From Streptomyces otsuchiensis (GTDB lineage Bacteria > Actinomycetota > Actinomycetes > Streptomycetales > Streptomycetaceae), in contig NZ_BHZI01000013.1 in NCBI RefSeq assembly GCF_004305975.1, forward strand, positions 1 to 43,735: 43,735 bases of DNA, written 5' to 3'. Shown piece by piece: positions 32,038 to 40,046 of the stretch. Position numbers and translations under genes: made by a program. Every line of letters begins with the position of its first letter. The stretch's first letter is position 1. Under the pieces are notes generated by a model. That model searched no databases, had not been told where the DNA came from, and saw only the letters and a list, made by a program, of their open reading frames with translations.

Positions 32038-33285
32038 ATGAGCTCCGAGACTCCCACCGCACCGTCAGCCGCATCGCCCGCGCAGCGCCGTGTCTCGGCA
32101 CGCGTCGGCGCGATCTCCGAGTCCGCCACCCTCGCCGTGGACGCCAAGGCCAAGGCCCTCAAGGCCACCGGCCGCCCGGTGATCGGATTCGGCGCCGGTG
32201 AACCGGACTTCCCGACCCCGGACTACATCGTGGACGCCGCCGTGCAGGCCGCACGCGACCCGCGCTACCACCGCTACACGCCCGCCGGCGGGCTCCCCGA
32301 CCTGAAGGCCGCCATCGCCGCGAAGACGCTGCGCGACTCCGGCTGGCAGGTCGAGCCCTCGCAGGTGCTGGTGACCAACGGCGGCAAGCAGGCGATCTAC
32401 GAGGCGTTCGCCACGATCCTGGACCCGGGCGACGAGGTCATCGTCCCCGCCCCGTACTGGACGACCTACCCGGAGTCGATCCGGCTGGCCGGCGGCGTCC
32501 CGGTGGACGTGGTCGCGGACGAGACCACCGGTTACCGGGTCAGCGTCGAGCAGCTGGAGGCGGCGCGCACCGAGCGCACCAAGGTGCTGCTCTTCGTCTC
32601 GCCGTCCAACCCGACGGGCGCGGTCTACTCCCGCGAGCAGGTGCGCGAGGTCGGCCGCTGGGCCGCCGAGCACGGCCTGTGGGTGCTGACCGACGAGATC
32701 TACGAACACCTGGTCTACGGTGACGCCCAGTTCAGCTCGCTGCCGGTGGAGGTCCCGGAGCTGGCCGACCGCTGCATCGTGGTGAACGGTGTCGCCAAGA
32801 CCTACGCGATGACGGGCTGGCGGGTGGGCTGGCTGATCGGCCCGAAGGACGTGGTGAAGGCCGCCACCAACCTCCAGTCGCACGCCACCTCCAACGTCAG
32901 CAACGTGGCGCAGGTCGCGGCGCTGGCCGCCGTCTCCGGTGACCTGGACGCGGTCGCCGAGATGCGTAAGGCGTTCGACCGGCGCCGTCAGACGATCGTG
33001 CGGATGCTGAACGAGATCGACGGGGTGGAGTGCCCGGTTCCCGAGGGCGCGTTCTACGCCTACCCCTCGGTGAAGGCGCTGCTCGGCAAGGAGATCCGGG
33101 GCCGCCGTCCGGCGACCAGCGTGGAGTTGGCCGAGGTGATCCTGGACGAGGTCGAGGTCGCGGTCGTTCCCGGCGAGGCGTTCGGCACCCCTGGCTACCT
33201 GCGGCTTTCCTACGCGCTGGGCGACGAGGACCTGGTCGAGGGTGTCTCCCGCGTGCAGAAGCTGCTGGCGGAGGCGCGGGACTGA
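32038..33285 (+). CDS. aspC: Pyridoxal-phosphate aminotransferase, aspartate type
   Basis: A 415-residue class I/II aminotransferase that exchanges the amino group between aspartate (or a similar donor) and 2-oxoglutarate. The start at 32038 ([23 protein letters not shown]) is followed by the family blocks [43 protein letters not shown], and [14 protein letters not shown]. The PLP lysine lies in [17 protein letters not shown]. The C-terminal segment [20 protein letters not shown] is typical of the aspartate group. It is opposite in strand to the tRNA-secE-nusG unit and is followed by a strong terminator. An aminotransferase annotated aspC sits at this locus in Streptomyces coelicolor. Confidence 0.9.
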   Translation: MSSETPTAPSAASPAQRRVSARVGAISESATLAVDAKAKALKATGRPVIGFGAGEPDFPTPDYIVDAAVQAARDPRYHRYTPAGGLPDLKAAIAAKTLRDSGWQVEPSQVLVTNGGKQAIYEAFATILDPGDEVIVPAPYWTTYPESIRLAGGVPVDVVADETTGYRVSVEQLEAARTERTKVLLFVSPSNPTGAVYSREQVREVGRWAAEHGLWVLTDEIYEHLVYGDAQFSSLPVEVPELADRCIVVNGVAKTYAMTGWRVGWLIGPKDVVKAATNLQSHATSNVSNVAQVAALAAVSGDLDAVAEMRKAFDRRRQTIVRMLNEIDGVECPVPEGAFYAYPSVKALLGKEIRGRRPATSVELAEVILDEVEVAVVPGEAFGTPGYLRLSYALGDEDLVEGVSRVQKLLAEARD

Positions 33286-33301
33286 CCCGGCGCACGTCAC
33301 A

Positions 33302-33341
33302 GGACGGGCCGCTCTCCCCGCGCGGGGAGGGCGGCCCGTCC
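33302..33341 (+). terminator. Terminator after aminotransferase gene
   Basis: An 18-bp stem with one wobble (33302-33319 with 33324-33341) and a 4-base loop, 17 bases after the stop. Confidence 0.85.
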
Positions 33342-33434
33342 CGCGTTCCGGCGGGCGTTCGAAGGCCGCGCGGCCTCCGGGCTGTCCCGTGGGCACCGGA
33401 TTACCGCCACCGCACCGGTATGCGGCAAGATCTG

Positions 33435-34487
33435 ATGATGGCGAGTGTTCGTGATGTCCGGCTGCTGCCGAAGGCCCATCTGCATCTGCACTTCACCGGC
33501 TCCATGCGGTCCAGCACCCTGCTGGAGCTGGCGGACAAGTACGGCGTCCACCTTCCGGACGCCCTCAAGGGCGGCGAGCCGCCCAGTCTCCGTGCGACCG
33601 ACGAGCGCGGCTGGTTCCGTTTCCAGCGGCTCTACGACATGGCCCGCTCCTGTCTCCGGGAACCGGAGGACATCCAGCGCCTGGTGCGCGAGACGGCGCA
33701 GGAGGATGTCGCCGACGGGTCCCGGTGGCTGGAGATCCAGGTCGATCCGACCTCGTACGCGCCCAGACTGGGCGGGCTGATCCCGGCGCTGGAGGTCATC
33801 CTCGACGCGGTGGACCGCGCGAGTTCGGAGACCGGGCTGTCGATCCGGGTGCTGGTCGCGGCCAACCGCATGAAGCACCCGCTGGACGCCCGCACCCTGG
33901 CCCGGCTCGCGGTCCGCTTCGCCGACCGCGGCGTGATCGGCTTCGGGCTCTCCAACGACGAACGGCGCGGCTTCGCGCGGGACTTCGACCGCGCGTTCGC
34001 TATCGCGCGCGAGGGCGGACTGCTGGCGACCCCGCACGGCGGCGAGCTGTCCGGCCCCTCCAGCGTCCGGGACTGCCTGGACGACCTGCGGGCGGACCGG
34101 ATCGGTCACGGGGTCCGGGCCGCCGAGGACCCGCGACTGCTGGCGCGGCTGGCGGAGTCGGGGGTGACGTGCGAGGTCTGCCCGGCGTCCAACGTGGCGC
34201 TGGGTGTCTACGAGAAGCACGAGGACGTGCCGCTGCGGGTGCTGTGGGACGCGGGAGTGCCGATGGCGCTGGGCGCCGACGACCCCCTGCTCTTCGGTTC
34301 GCGGCTGGCCGCGCAGTACGAGATCGCCCGGCAGCACCACGCCTTCACCGACGAGGAGCTGGCGGAGCTGGCACGGCAGTCACTGCGCGCGGGCCGGATG
34401 CCCGCCGACGAGCTGGCGGCGGCGCTGGCGGGGATCGACGACTGGCTGGCCGACGATCCGGCGCGGGGCGCTCCGGCACCGGCGTGA
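33435..34487 (+). CDS. add: Adenosine deaminase
   Basis: A metal-dependent deaminase converting (deoxy)adenosine to inosine in purine salvage. Metal and catalytic motifs are KAHLHLHFTGS (the HxH pair), the substrate loop GFGLSNDERRG, TPHGGELS (catalytic Glu and metal His), ADRIGHGVRAAED and GADDPLLFG (metal Asp pair). The product is 350 residues if ATG 33435 is used; ATG at 33420 or 33438 are possible, and ATG 33438 lies six bases after CAAGAT, which would fit a leaderless mRNA. It converges on murB. Confidence 0.9.
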   Translation: MMASVRDVRLLPKAHLHLHFTGSMRSSTLLELADKYGVHLPDALKGGEPPSLRATDERGWFRFQRLYDMARSCLREPEDIQRLVRETAQEDVADGSRWLEIQVDPTSYAPRLGGLIPALEVILDAVDRASSETGLSIRVLVAANRMKHPLDARTLARLAVRFADRGVIGFGLSNDERRGFARDFDRAFAIAREGGLLATPHGGELSGPSSVRDCLDDLRADRIGHGVRAAEDPRLLARLAESGVTCEVCPASNVALGVYEKHEDVPLRVLWDAGVPMALGADDPLLFGSRLAAQYEIARQHHAFTDEELAELARQSLRAGRMPADELAAALAGIDDWLADDPARGAPAPA

Positions 34488-34498
34488 GGGGCGGAGCC

Positions 34499-34526
34499 GG
34501 CCGGCCGACGAGCTGAGCGGCCGGCC
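34499..34526. terminator. Hairpin between add and murB
   Basis: Perfect 9-bp arms (34499-34507, 34518-34526) with a 10-base loop between converging genes. Confidence 0.5.
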
Positions 34527-34552
34527 AGGTGATCAGCCGGCCGCCCGGCCGC

Positions 34553-35611
34553 TCAGAGCGAGCAGCCGACGGTCACCGGCTCGTTGACCAGCGTGATGCC
34601 GAAGGCGTCGTGCACGCCGTCGCGGACCTCACGGGCCAGCTCCAGCAGATCGGCGGTGCGGGCGTGGCCGCGGTTGGTCAGCGCCAGGGTGTGCTTGCCG
34701 GAGATGCGGGCCGGGCCCTTGCCGTACCCCTTGGTGAAGCCGGCCTTGTCGATGAGCCAGGCGGCGGAGGTCTTGGTGTGGCCCTCCCCCGCCGGGAAGG
34801 CGGGCGGCGGCGGGGCGTCAGCGCCCAGGCGTTCGGCGGCCCGGGCCACGAACGCCGCGTGGGCGGCGTCGTCCAGGATCGGGTTGGTGAAGAAGGAGCC
34901 GGCCGACCAGGTGTCGTGGTCCTCCGGGTCCAGCACCATGCCCTTGCCGCTGCGGAGTTTGAGCACGGTCTCGCGGGCGTCGCCGAGGGGGACCCGCTCG
35001 CCCGTCTCGACGCCCATGGCACGCGCGGTCTCGGCGTAGCGCAGCGGTGCGGAGAGCCCGCCGGCGTCCTCCAGCGCGAACCGGACCCGCAGCACCACGT
35101 GCCGGTCTGGCTCGGCCTTGAAGCGGCTGTGGCGGTAGGCGAACCCGCAGTCGGCAGCGGGGATCACCACGGTGCGGCGCTCCACCCGGTCGTAGACGAG
35201 GACCTCCGTCACGACGGAGGAGACCTCCTGGCCGTACGCGCCGACGTTCTGGATCGGGGTCGCGCCCGCGGAGCCGGGGATGCCCGCCAGGCACTCGATG
35301 CCGGCGAGTCCGGCGTCGACGGTGCGGGCGACGGCGTCGGACCAGTTCTCGCCCGCGGCGAGCTCCAGGCGGGTGCCGTCGAGGTCGAACCCTGTGGTGG
35401 CGACGAGCAGGGCGGTACCGGCGAAGCCCTCGTCGCCGATGACCAGGTTGCTGCCACCTCCGATGAGCAGCAGCGGTTCACCGGCGTCGTCCGCGTCGCG
35501 GACGGCGGTGATCACCTCGTCCTCCGTGGTGGCGGTCAGCAGCCTGCGGGCCGGACCGCCGAGACGGAAGGTGGTGAGCGGGGCGAGGGTGGCGTCACGT
35601 CGTTCCTGCAC
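34553..35611 (-). CDS. murB: UDP-N-acetylmuramate dehydrogenase
   Basis: MurB reduces UDP-GlcNAc-enolpyruvate to UDP-MurNAc, the second committed step of peptidoglycan precursor synthesis, using FAD and NADPH. The GTG start at 35611 gives MQERRDATLAPLTTFRLGGP; TAGGGT lies seven bases upstream, so the mRNA is probably leaderless. Of 352 residues, the FAD motifs LLIGGGSNLVIGDEGF and GIPGSAGATPIQNVGAYGQE are clear, the catalytic serine lies in SAGSFFTNPIL, and the C-terminal GHTKTSAAWLIDKAGFTKG is intact. This locus carries murB in other Streptomyces. Confidence 0.95.
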   Translation of the reverse strand: MQERRDATLAPLTTFRLGGPARRLLTATTEDEVITAVRDADDAGEPLLLIGGGSNLVIGDEGFAGTALLVATTGFDLDGTRLELAAGENWSDAVARTVDAGLAGIECLAGIPGSAGATPIQNVGAYGQEVSSVVTEVLVYDRVERRTVVIPAADCGFAYRHSRFKAEPDRHVVLRVRFALEDAGGLSAPLRYAETARAMGVETGERVPLGDARETVLKLRSGKGMVLDPEDHDTWSAGSFFTNPILDDAAHAAFVARAAERLGADAPPPPAFPAGEGHTKTSAAWLIDKAGFTKGYGKGPARISGKHTLALTNRGHARTADLLELAREVRDGVHDAFGITLVNEPVTVGCSL

Positions 35612-35618
35612 GGACCAC

Positions 35619-35624
35619 ACCCTA
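35619..35624 (-). promoter_or_regulatory. -10 element of leaderless murB transcript
   Basis: TAGGGT on the minus strand ends seven bases before the GTG start; no ribosome binding site is present. Confidence 0.5.
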
Positions 35625-35686
35625 CGGCGCCCGCCCGCGGCGGGTGGCCGCGCCCGGCCCGGGTCGCCCACCTGCGACGGCCGGGC

Positions 35687-35730
35687 GAGCCGGTCAGACG
35701 AGGCGGTCAGAGCCGGTCAGAGCCGGTCAG
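35687..35730 (-). repeat. Tandem 10-base repeats covering a stop codon
   Basis: AGSCGGTCAG occurs three times in tandem at 35701-35730, with another copy at 35688-35697. The stop codon of the dehydratase gene (TGA, 35727-35729) is inside the last unit, and each unit repeats a TGA on the minus strand. Confidence 0.7.
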
Positions 35731-36170
35731 GCGAGGCGGACCACGACGCGGGCCATGCCGAGCACCTTCTGCCCGGCCGACTTGACCATGAGGTCCACGC
35801 GGACCGTGCGCGCCTCGTCGTCCAGCTTGACGGCGACCTTGCCCGACACCTCGATCACCGCGCCCACACCGTCGTCCGGCACCACGACCGGCTTGGTGAA
35901 ACGCACCCCGTAGTCCACCACCGCGCCCGGGTCACCGACCCAGTCGGTGACGACACGCACCGCCTCGGCCATGGTGAACATGCCGTGCGCTATCACGTCC
36001 GGCAGCCCCACCTCGCGGGCGAACCGCTCGTTCCAGTGGATCGGGTTGAAGTCGCCGGAGGCGCCCGCGTACCTGACCAGGGCGGCCCGGTCGACCGGGA
36101 ACTCACGGGCCGGCAGTTCGGTGCCGGGCTCGACGTCGGCGTAGCTGACGCTCGCGGTCATCGCGCTCAT
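35727..36170 (-). CDS. MaoC-family dehydratase (HadB-like)
   Basis: A 147-residue hot-dog-fold protein with the R-hydratase motif: YAGASGDFNPIHWNERFAREVGLPDVIAHGMFTMA, where D and H of DFNPIH are the catalytic pair. The ATG overlaps the stop of the upstream gene (ATGA), so both are translated together and probably form a heterodimer. In Mycobacterium the homologous hadB lies at the same locus next to rpmG and secE and dehydrates 3-hydroxyacyl-ACP in mycolic acid synthesis. Streptomyces makes no mycolic acids, so the acyl substrate here is open. A start at 36161 is also possible. Confidence 0.85.
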   Translation of the reverse strand: MSAMTASVSYADVEPGTELPAREFPVDRAALVRYAGASGDFNPIHWNERFAREVGLPDVIAHGMFTMAEAVRVVTDWVGDPGAVVDYGVRFTKPVVVPDDGVGAVIEVSGKVAVKLDDEARTVRVDLMVKSAGQKVLGMARVVVRLA

Positions 36171-36619
36171 GCCTCCTCGGCGGCCCGGGCCACCAGCTTG
36201 GTGTACGCGGTCACCACGTGCTCGCCGTCGGCGTCACGCACCTCACCGCGTATGTCGAGGATGTCGTTGCCCGCCATCGAGCGGATCGCCTCGATGGTCG
36301 AGGTGACCGACAGCCGGTCACCGGCCCGGACCGGGCGGGTGTAGGCGAACCGCTGGTCGCCGTGGACGACCCGGCTGTAGTCCAGGCCCAGCTCGGGGTC
36401 GTCTATCACGTCGCCGGTCGCGGCGAAGCTGATGGCGAAGACGAAAGTGGGCGGGGCGATCACGTCGGCGTGGCCGAGCGCGCGGGCCGCCTCCACGTCG
36501 GTGTACGCGGGGTTCTCGTCGCCGATGGCCTCCGCGAACTCGCGGATCTTCTCGCGTCCGACCTCGTAGGGCCGGCTCGGCGGGTAGCTGCGTCCGACAT
36601 AGGACTGGTCGAGCGCCAT
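36167..36619 (-). CDS. MaoC/FAS1-like dehydratase partner (HadA-like)
   Basis: A 150-residue hot-dog-fold subunit beginning MALDQSYVGRSYPPSRPYEVGREKIREFAEAIGDENPAYTD. It has DENPAY where the catalytic partner has DFNPIH, so it probably lacks the active site and stabilises or positions the substrate for the neighbour, as HadA does. The ATG at 36619 is chosen because GGAGG lies 11 bases upstream; a GTG at 36631 would overlap that site. It forms a two-gene operon with the HadB-like gene. Confidence 0.83.
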   Translation of the reverse strand: MALDQSYVGRSYPPSRPYEVGREKIREFAEAIGDENPAYTDVEAARALGHADVIAPPTFVFAISFAATGDVIDDPELGLDYSRVVHGDQRFAYTRPVRAGDRLSVTSTIEAIRSMAGNDILDIRGEVRDADGEHVVTAYTKLVARAAEEA

Positions 36620-36647
36620 GGGCGCGAACACCTCCGGGAACGAACGC

Positions 36648-36675
36648 GAGGCCGCTCCGGGAACGGAGCGGCCTC
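36648..36675 (-). terminator. Hairpin between rpmG and dehydratase genes
   Basis: A perfect 11-bp stem (36648-36658 with 36665-36675), extended by one pair, lies 153 bases after rpmG and 28 bases before the dehydratase start. It may end the tRNA-rpmG transcript or form part of the dehydratase leader. Confidence 0.6.
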
Positions 36676-36827
36676 AGCGGTCAACAACGACCGAACGGCA
36701 CGATGAGAGCCATCGGGCTGCCGGTGAAGCGGAATGACATACCCGCCTGAGCTGGTACATCCCCGGCGGCACACGCGGCGACGCGAGGGACGCCGGATTC
36801 AGCCGGGAAAGCGGGACCGGACCGAAG

Positions 36828-36992
36828 TCAGCGGGTCTCGCGGTGCGCGGTGTGCGAGTTGCAGCGCGGGCAGTGCTTCTTCATCTCGAGCCGGTCGGGG
36901 TTGTTCCGCCGGTTCTTGCGAGTGATGTAGTTCCGCTCCTTGCACTCCACGCAGGCCAGCGTGATCTTCGGGCGGACGTCGGTGGCAGCCAC
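36828..36992 (-). CDS. rpmG: 50S ribosomal protein L33, zinc-binding form
   Basis: A 54-residue protein with a GTG start at 36992 and AAGGAGC eight bases upstream. The two CxxC pairs (CVEC and CPRC) form the zinc ribbon, so this is the zinc-containing (C+) paralogue. [36 protein letters not shown] is the standard core. It is downstream of tRNA-Thr and tRNA-Met on the same strand. Confidence 0.95.
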   Translation of the reverse strand: MAATDVRPKITLACVECKERNYITRKNRRNNPDRLEMKKHCPRCNSHTAHRETR

Positions 36993-37077
36993 GTGAAGTG
37001 CTCCTTGACGGATGGATGGTCGAACACAGAGAGAGTAGCCGATCGGGGCAGTAAACCCACCATCGGCTACCGATGAG

Positions 37078-37150
37078 TAGCGGCGACCGGACTTGAACCG
37101 GTGACACAACGATTATGAGCCGTTTGCTCTACCGACTGAGCTACGCCGCC
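37078..37150 (-). tRNA. tRNA-Met (CAT)
   Basis: A 73-base cloverleaf on the minus strand: acceptor GGCGGCG with CGCCGCT (G-U at the end), D arm GTAGCTCAGTCGGTAGAGC, anticodon loop CTCATAA and T arm CCGGTTCAAGTCCGG. The lack of the three G-C pairs in the anticodon stem suggests elongator rather than initiator tRNA. Confidence 0.96.
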
Positions 37151-37152
37151 AG

Positions 37153-37172
37153 GATGCGGGAGAACCCGCATC
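37153..37172 (-). other. Spacer hairpin between tRNA-Met and tRNA-Thr
   Basis: Perfect 8-bp arms (37153-37160, 37165-37172) around AGAA. It may guide processing of the joint tRNA precursor. Confidence 0.5.
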
Positions 37173-37176
37173 GCAG

Positions 37177-37249
37177 AGCCCCAAAACGGAATCGAACCGT
37201 TGACCTTCTCCTTACCATGGAGACGCTCTGCCGACTGAGCTATTGGGGC
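37177..37249 (-). tRNA. tRNA-Thr (GGT)
   Basis: A 73-base cloverleaf on the minus strand: acceptor GCCCCAA with TTGGGGC, anticodon loop ATGGTAA giving anticodon GGT, and T arm AACGGTTCGATTCCGTT. First gene of the tRNA-Thr, tRNA-Met, rpmG unit. Confidence 0.97.
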
Positions 37250-37260
37250 GAGCGAGGAAG

Positions 37261-37289
37261 AGATTACACGCTCCCCGGCCGATGACGAA
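37261..37289 (-). promoter_or_regulatory. Promoter of tRNA-Thr, tRNA-Met, rpmG unit
   Basis: TTCGTC (37284-37289) and TAATCT (37261-37266) are 17 bases apart on the minus strand; transcription would start a few bases before tRNA-Thr. Confidence 0.45.
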
Positions 37290-37662
37290 ATCCATAAACC
37301 GGCGGCCGTCCCGCACCGTCCCGGACCGGCCTCACGGACCGTGTCAGCGGCGGACGACGGGCGGCCGGCGACCGCCCCCGAACAGGGCGGACGGGCGGCG
37401 GGGACCCGTCACCACCCGCCGTCGGCCAACCGCTGCCTCCCGGTACGACTATTTCGCCGTGTCCTTCTCCTGCCCCCGCCCGGCGGCCCCGGGCCGTACC
37501 CTCGCACCAACCGCCCGACGGCGTTCCCGGCGGCTCGTCGCGCCCCGCGCTCCGACACCACCCGGCCGCCGTGCCCGCCCGTCGGCCCCGGCCCCGGACG
37601 CGCCGCACCGACCGGCAAGCCGCCGGGGAACCGACCGCCGGCCAGCGACCAGCAGGAGACCG
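37290..37662. other. Intergenic region upstream of amidohydrolase-like gene
   Basis: A divergent, GC-rich gap with no gene, repeat or clear promoter that I can support, beyond the AGGAG ribosome binding site just before 37663. Confidence 0.4.
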
Positions 37663-38889
37663 ATGCCCGCCGATGCCGACGCCGAGGGCGCCGCCGTTCT
37701 CATCCTCAGCGGACCCCGGCTCGCCGACGGCCGCACCGTCGACGTCCGGATCAGCACCGGCCTGGTCGAGGCCGTCGGGACCCCGGGCAGCCTCACGCCG
37801 TCCCCCGGTGCCGGCACCACCCGCGTCGACCTCTCCGGCTATCTGCTGCTCCCGGCGCCGGCAGAGCCGCACGCGCACCACGACACCGCGCTCACCGCCG
37901 ACGACGACGGCCCGCCCTCGACCGACCCCTCCGCCCTGCGGCGGCGGATGACGGAGGCCGCGCTGCTCCAGCTCGGCCACGGCGCCACCGCGCAGCGCAC
38001 CCACATTCGGATCGGGGACGTGACCGCCCTCTCCTCGCTCGAAGCGGCGCTCGACGCCCGGCGCGGGCTGCGCGGACTCACCGACCTCCAGGTCGTGGCG
38101 GTCCCCCGCCGGCTGACCGGCCGGGCCGGCGCGGACGACCGCGCGCTGCTGCACGACGCCGCGAAGATGGGCGTCACGGCGCTCGGCGGCAACCCGGACC
38201 TCGACCCCGATCCGGCCGGGTATCTCGATGTGCTGGTCGAGACCGCCGCCGAACACGGCTGCGGCCTCGACCTGCACACCGGCGGCGACGACCCGGCCGG
38301 CCTCGCCCGGCTGGCCGCCGCGGCGGGCGGACTGCGCGGCGAGGTCGCCGTCGGGCCCTGCGCGGGCCTGTCCCGGCTTCCGGCGGAGGCCGCGGGCCGG
38401 GCGGCGGAACAGCTGGCCGGGGCGGGCGTGACCGTGGTCTGCCTGCCGCAGGGGCCCTGCGGGCTGCTGGAGGAACCGCGCCCCGCCGCCGGAACCACGC
38501 CGGTGCGGCTGCTGCGCTCCGCCGGTGTGCGGGTCGCGGCGGGCAGCGGCGCACTGCGCGACCACGCCAACGCGGTGGGCCGCGGCGATCCGCTGGAGGC
38601 CGCCTACCTGCTCGCCTCACACGGCGAGGCGGGCCCGGTGGACGCCTACGCCGCCGTCAGCACCCGGTCCCGGGAGGCGCTGGGGCTGCCGCCGGTGCGG
38701 ATCGAGTCCGGCCATCCGGCGGAACTGCTCGCGGTGCGCGGCGACTCCCTGAGCGGCGCGCTCGCCCTGGCGTACAGCCGGATCGTGATCCACCGGGGCC
38801 GGGTCGTCGCCCGCACCAGCGCGGTGCGGGAGTACTGCGGCACGGCGGCCCCGGCCGCTCCGGGCCTGCCGCGCCAGGCCACCGGCTGA
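37663..38889 (+). CDS. Cytosine-deaminase-like amidohydrolase, probably inactive
   Basis: A 408-residue protein that aligns along its length with bacterial cytosine deaminase: LLLPAPAEPHAHHD, THIRIGDV, DLQVVAVP, GLDLHTGGD and the block GSGALRDHANAVGRGDPLEAA. The HxH pair (H70, H72) and one more metal histidine (H205) remain. The catalytic Glu of HxxE is glycine (G208), the metal-binding Asp of the GxDD block is glycine (G296), and the histidine expected near residue 232 is absent (VGPCAGL). It therefore probably has no hydrolytic activity and may bind a ligand or regulate. The ATG follows CAGGAG. The fold call is good; the function is unknown. Confidence 0.7.
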   Translation: MPADADAEGAAVLILSGPRLADGRTVDVRISTGLVEAVGTPGSLTPSPGAGTTRVDLSGYLLLPAPAEPHAHHDTALTADDDGPPSTDPSALRRRMTEAALLQLGHGATAQRTHIRIGDVTALSSLEAALDARRGLRGLTDLQVVAVPRRLTGRAGADDRALLHDAAKMGVTALGGNPDLDPDPAGYLDVLVETAAEHGCGLDLHTGGDDPAGLARLAAAAGGLRGEVAVGPCAGLSRLPAEAAGRAAEQLAGAGVTVVCLPQGPCGLLEEPRPAAGTTPVRLLRSAGVRVAAGSGALRDHANAVGRGDPLEAAYLLASHGEAGPVDAYAAVSTRSREALGLPPVRIESGHPAELLAVRGDSLSGALALAYSRIVIHRGRVVARTSAVREYCGTAAPAAPGLPRQATG

Positions 38890-39009
38890 CGCCCGGCGCG
38901 GCCCGCCGCTTCGCCCGTGCCCGGCGGCGGGAACGGCGGAACTCCCCTCCGGCGGGCGGCCGTACGGCGGTACCCGGCCCGGCGTCCCGCGTTCGCCGCG
39001 CGTCGCGGG

Positions 39010-39015
39010 TACGGT
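39010..39015 (+). promoter_or_regulatory. -10 element of leaderless SDR transcript
   Basis: TACGGT lies seven bases before the ATG at 39023, with no ribosome binding site between. Confidence 0.45.
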
Positions 39016-39022
39016 CGGGATC

Positions 39023-39694
39023 ATGCGTACCGTAATCGCCGGAGGACACGGTCAGATCGCCCGCCGACTCGAACGGCTGCTGGTCGGACGGGGTGACCAG
39101 GTGTCCGGACTGATCCGACAGCCGTCCCAGGCAGGGGCCCTGCTGGCGCTGGGCGCCGAACCGGCCCTGTGCGACCTGGAGTCCGCCTCGGTGGCCGATG
39201 TCGCCCGCCATCTGGAGGGCGCCGACGCGGCGGTCTTCGCCGCGGGAGCGGGCCCCGGCAGCGGCGAGGGCCGCAAGGACAGCATGGACCGCGGGGGCGC
39301 GGTGCTCTTCGCCGACGCCGCCGAACGGGCCGGGGTGCGGCGGCTGATCGTCGTCTCGGCCATGGGCACCGACGCGGAGCCGCCGGAGGGGACCGACCCC
39401 GTGTTCGCCTCCTACCTGCGGGCGAAGGCCGCCGCCGACGCCGACATCCGCGCCCGCTCCGGGCTCGACGCGACCATCCTGCGCCCGGGGCTCCTCACCG
39501 ACGAACCCGGAACGGGTCAGGTCACGCTGGCGCCGGCCACCGGCCGCTCCGAGATCACCCGGGACGACGTCGCGGCGGTGCTGGCGGGCCTCCTCGACGA
39601 GCCGCGGACGGCGGGGCTCACGCTGGAACTGATCAACGGGACCACTCCGGTCGCCGAGGCCGTCGCGGCGGCGGCCGAAGCCCCGCGCGGCTGA
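39023..39694 (+). CDS. NAD(P)-binding atypical SDR protein
   Basis: A 223-residue protein with the nucleotide-binding loop MRTVIAGGHGQIARRL (GGxGxxG type), a second strand-turn AVFAAGAGPGSG, LIVVSAMG and a YLRAKAAAD segment in place of the usual YxxxK. This matches the NAD(P)H-binding/NmrA-like atypical SDR group that includes epimerases, flavin reductases and redox sensors. The substrate cannot be told. It appears to have a leaderless mRNA and is followed by a terminator facing the conservon. Confidence 0.8.
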   Translation: MRTVIAGGHGQIARRLERLLVGRGDQVSGLIRQPSQAGALLALGAEPALCDLESASVADVARHLEGADAAVFAAGAGPGSGEGRKDSMDRGGAVLFADAAERAGVRRLIVVSAMGTDAEPPEGTDPVFASYLRAKAAADADIRARSGLDATILRPGLLTDEPGTGQVTLAPATGRSEITRDDVAAVLAGLLDEPRTAGLTLELINGTTPVAEAVAAAAEAPRG

Positions 39695-39717
39695 CCGCGG
39701 CGGCGAACAGCGGAACG

Positions 39718-39760
39718 GCGAACGCCCGGGGAACGGCAAGGGCCGTCCCCGGGCGTTCGC
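39718..39760 (+). terminator. Terminator after SDR gene
   Basis: A stem of 19 pairs with one bulged A (left 39718-39737, right 39742-39760) and a 4-base loop. Its right arm overlaps the left arm of the next hairpin. Confidence 0.75.
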
Positions 39761-39776
39761 GCGCCCGGGGACGGCC
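39741..39776 (-). terminator. Overlapping hairpin facing the P450 operon
   Basis: Perfect 15-bp arms (39741-39755, 39762-39776). It shares the segment 39742-39755 with the hairpin at 39718-39760, so the two are alternatives; this one would serve transcription from the P450 genes. Confidence 0.6.
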
Positions 39777-39789
39777 GTGTCCGCCGGTC

Positions 39790-39827
39790 CACCCGCCGGC
39801 TGCCGCGTGGCGGCGAGCCGGCGGGTG
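39790..39827 (-). terminator. Additional hairpin downstream of P450 genes
   Basis: Perfect 12-bp arms (39790-39801, 39816-39827) with a 14-base loop. The rest of the 351-base gap (39695-40045) holds no gene. Confidence 0.45.
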
Positions 39828-40019
39828 CCGGACCACGGTGCCGCGCCGCGCCGGGTTCGGCGACGGACGGTTGTGCCGCCGGCCGGTTCGCTCACGCGGT
39901 CCCGTGGACGGGGTCACCGTCCACGAGGTGGTGCTGCCCGTGGTTCAGGGTTCCTGCTGGGTGGTGCTGTCGGCTTCCGTCAGCCGGTCGGCCGACCGGA
40001 TCGTCGGATGCCGTCAGGA

Positions 40020-40046
40020 CGTCGGGCCGTGAGGGCGTCGGGCCGT
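40020..40046 (-). repeat. Short direct repeat at P450 stop codon
   Basis: CGTCGGGCCGT occurs at 40020 and 40036 with a 16-base period; the second copy runs into the stop codon of the P450 gene (40046-40048). Confidence 0.6.

Noticed and set aside
37341-39035. A 564-codon frame overlapping the amidohydrolase-like gene
   Set aside because: Arg/Pro-rich shadow in another frame; the frame at 37663 has a ribosome binding site and a full-length alignment to cytosine deaminase.
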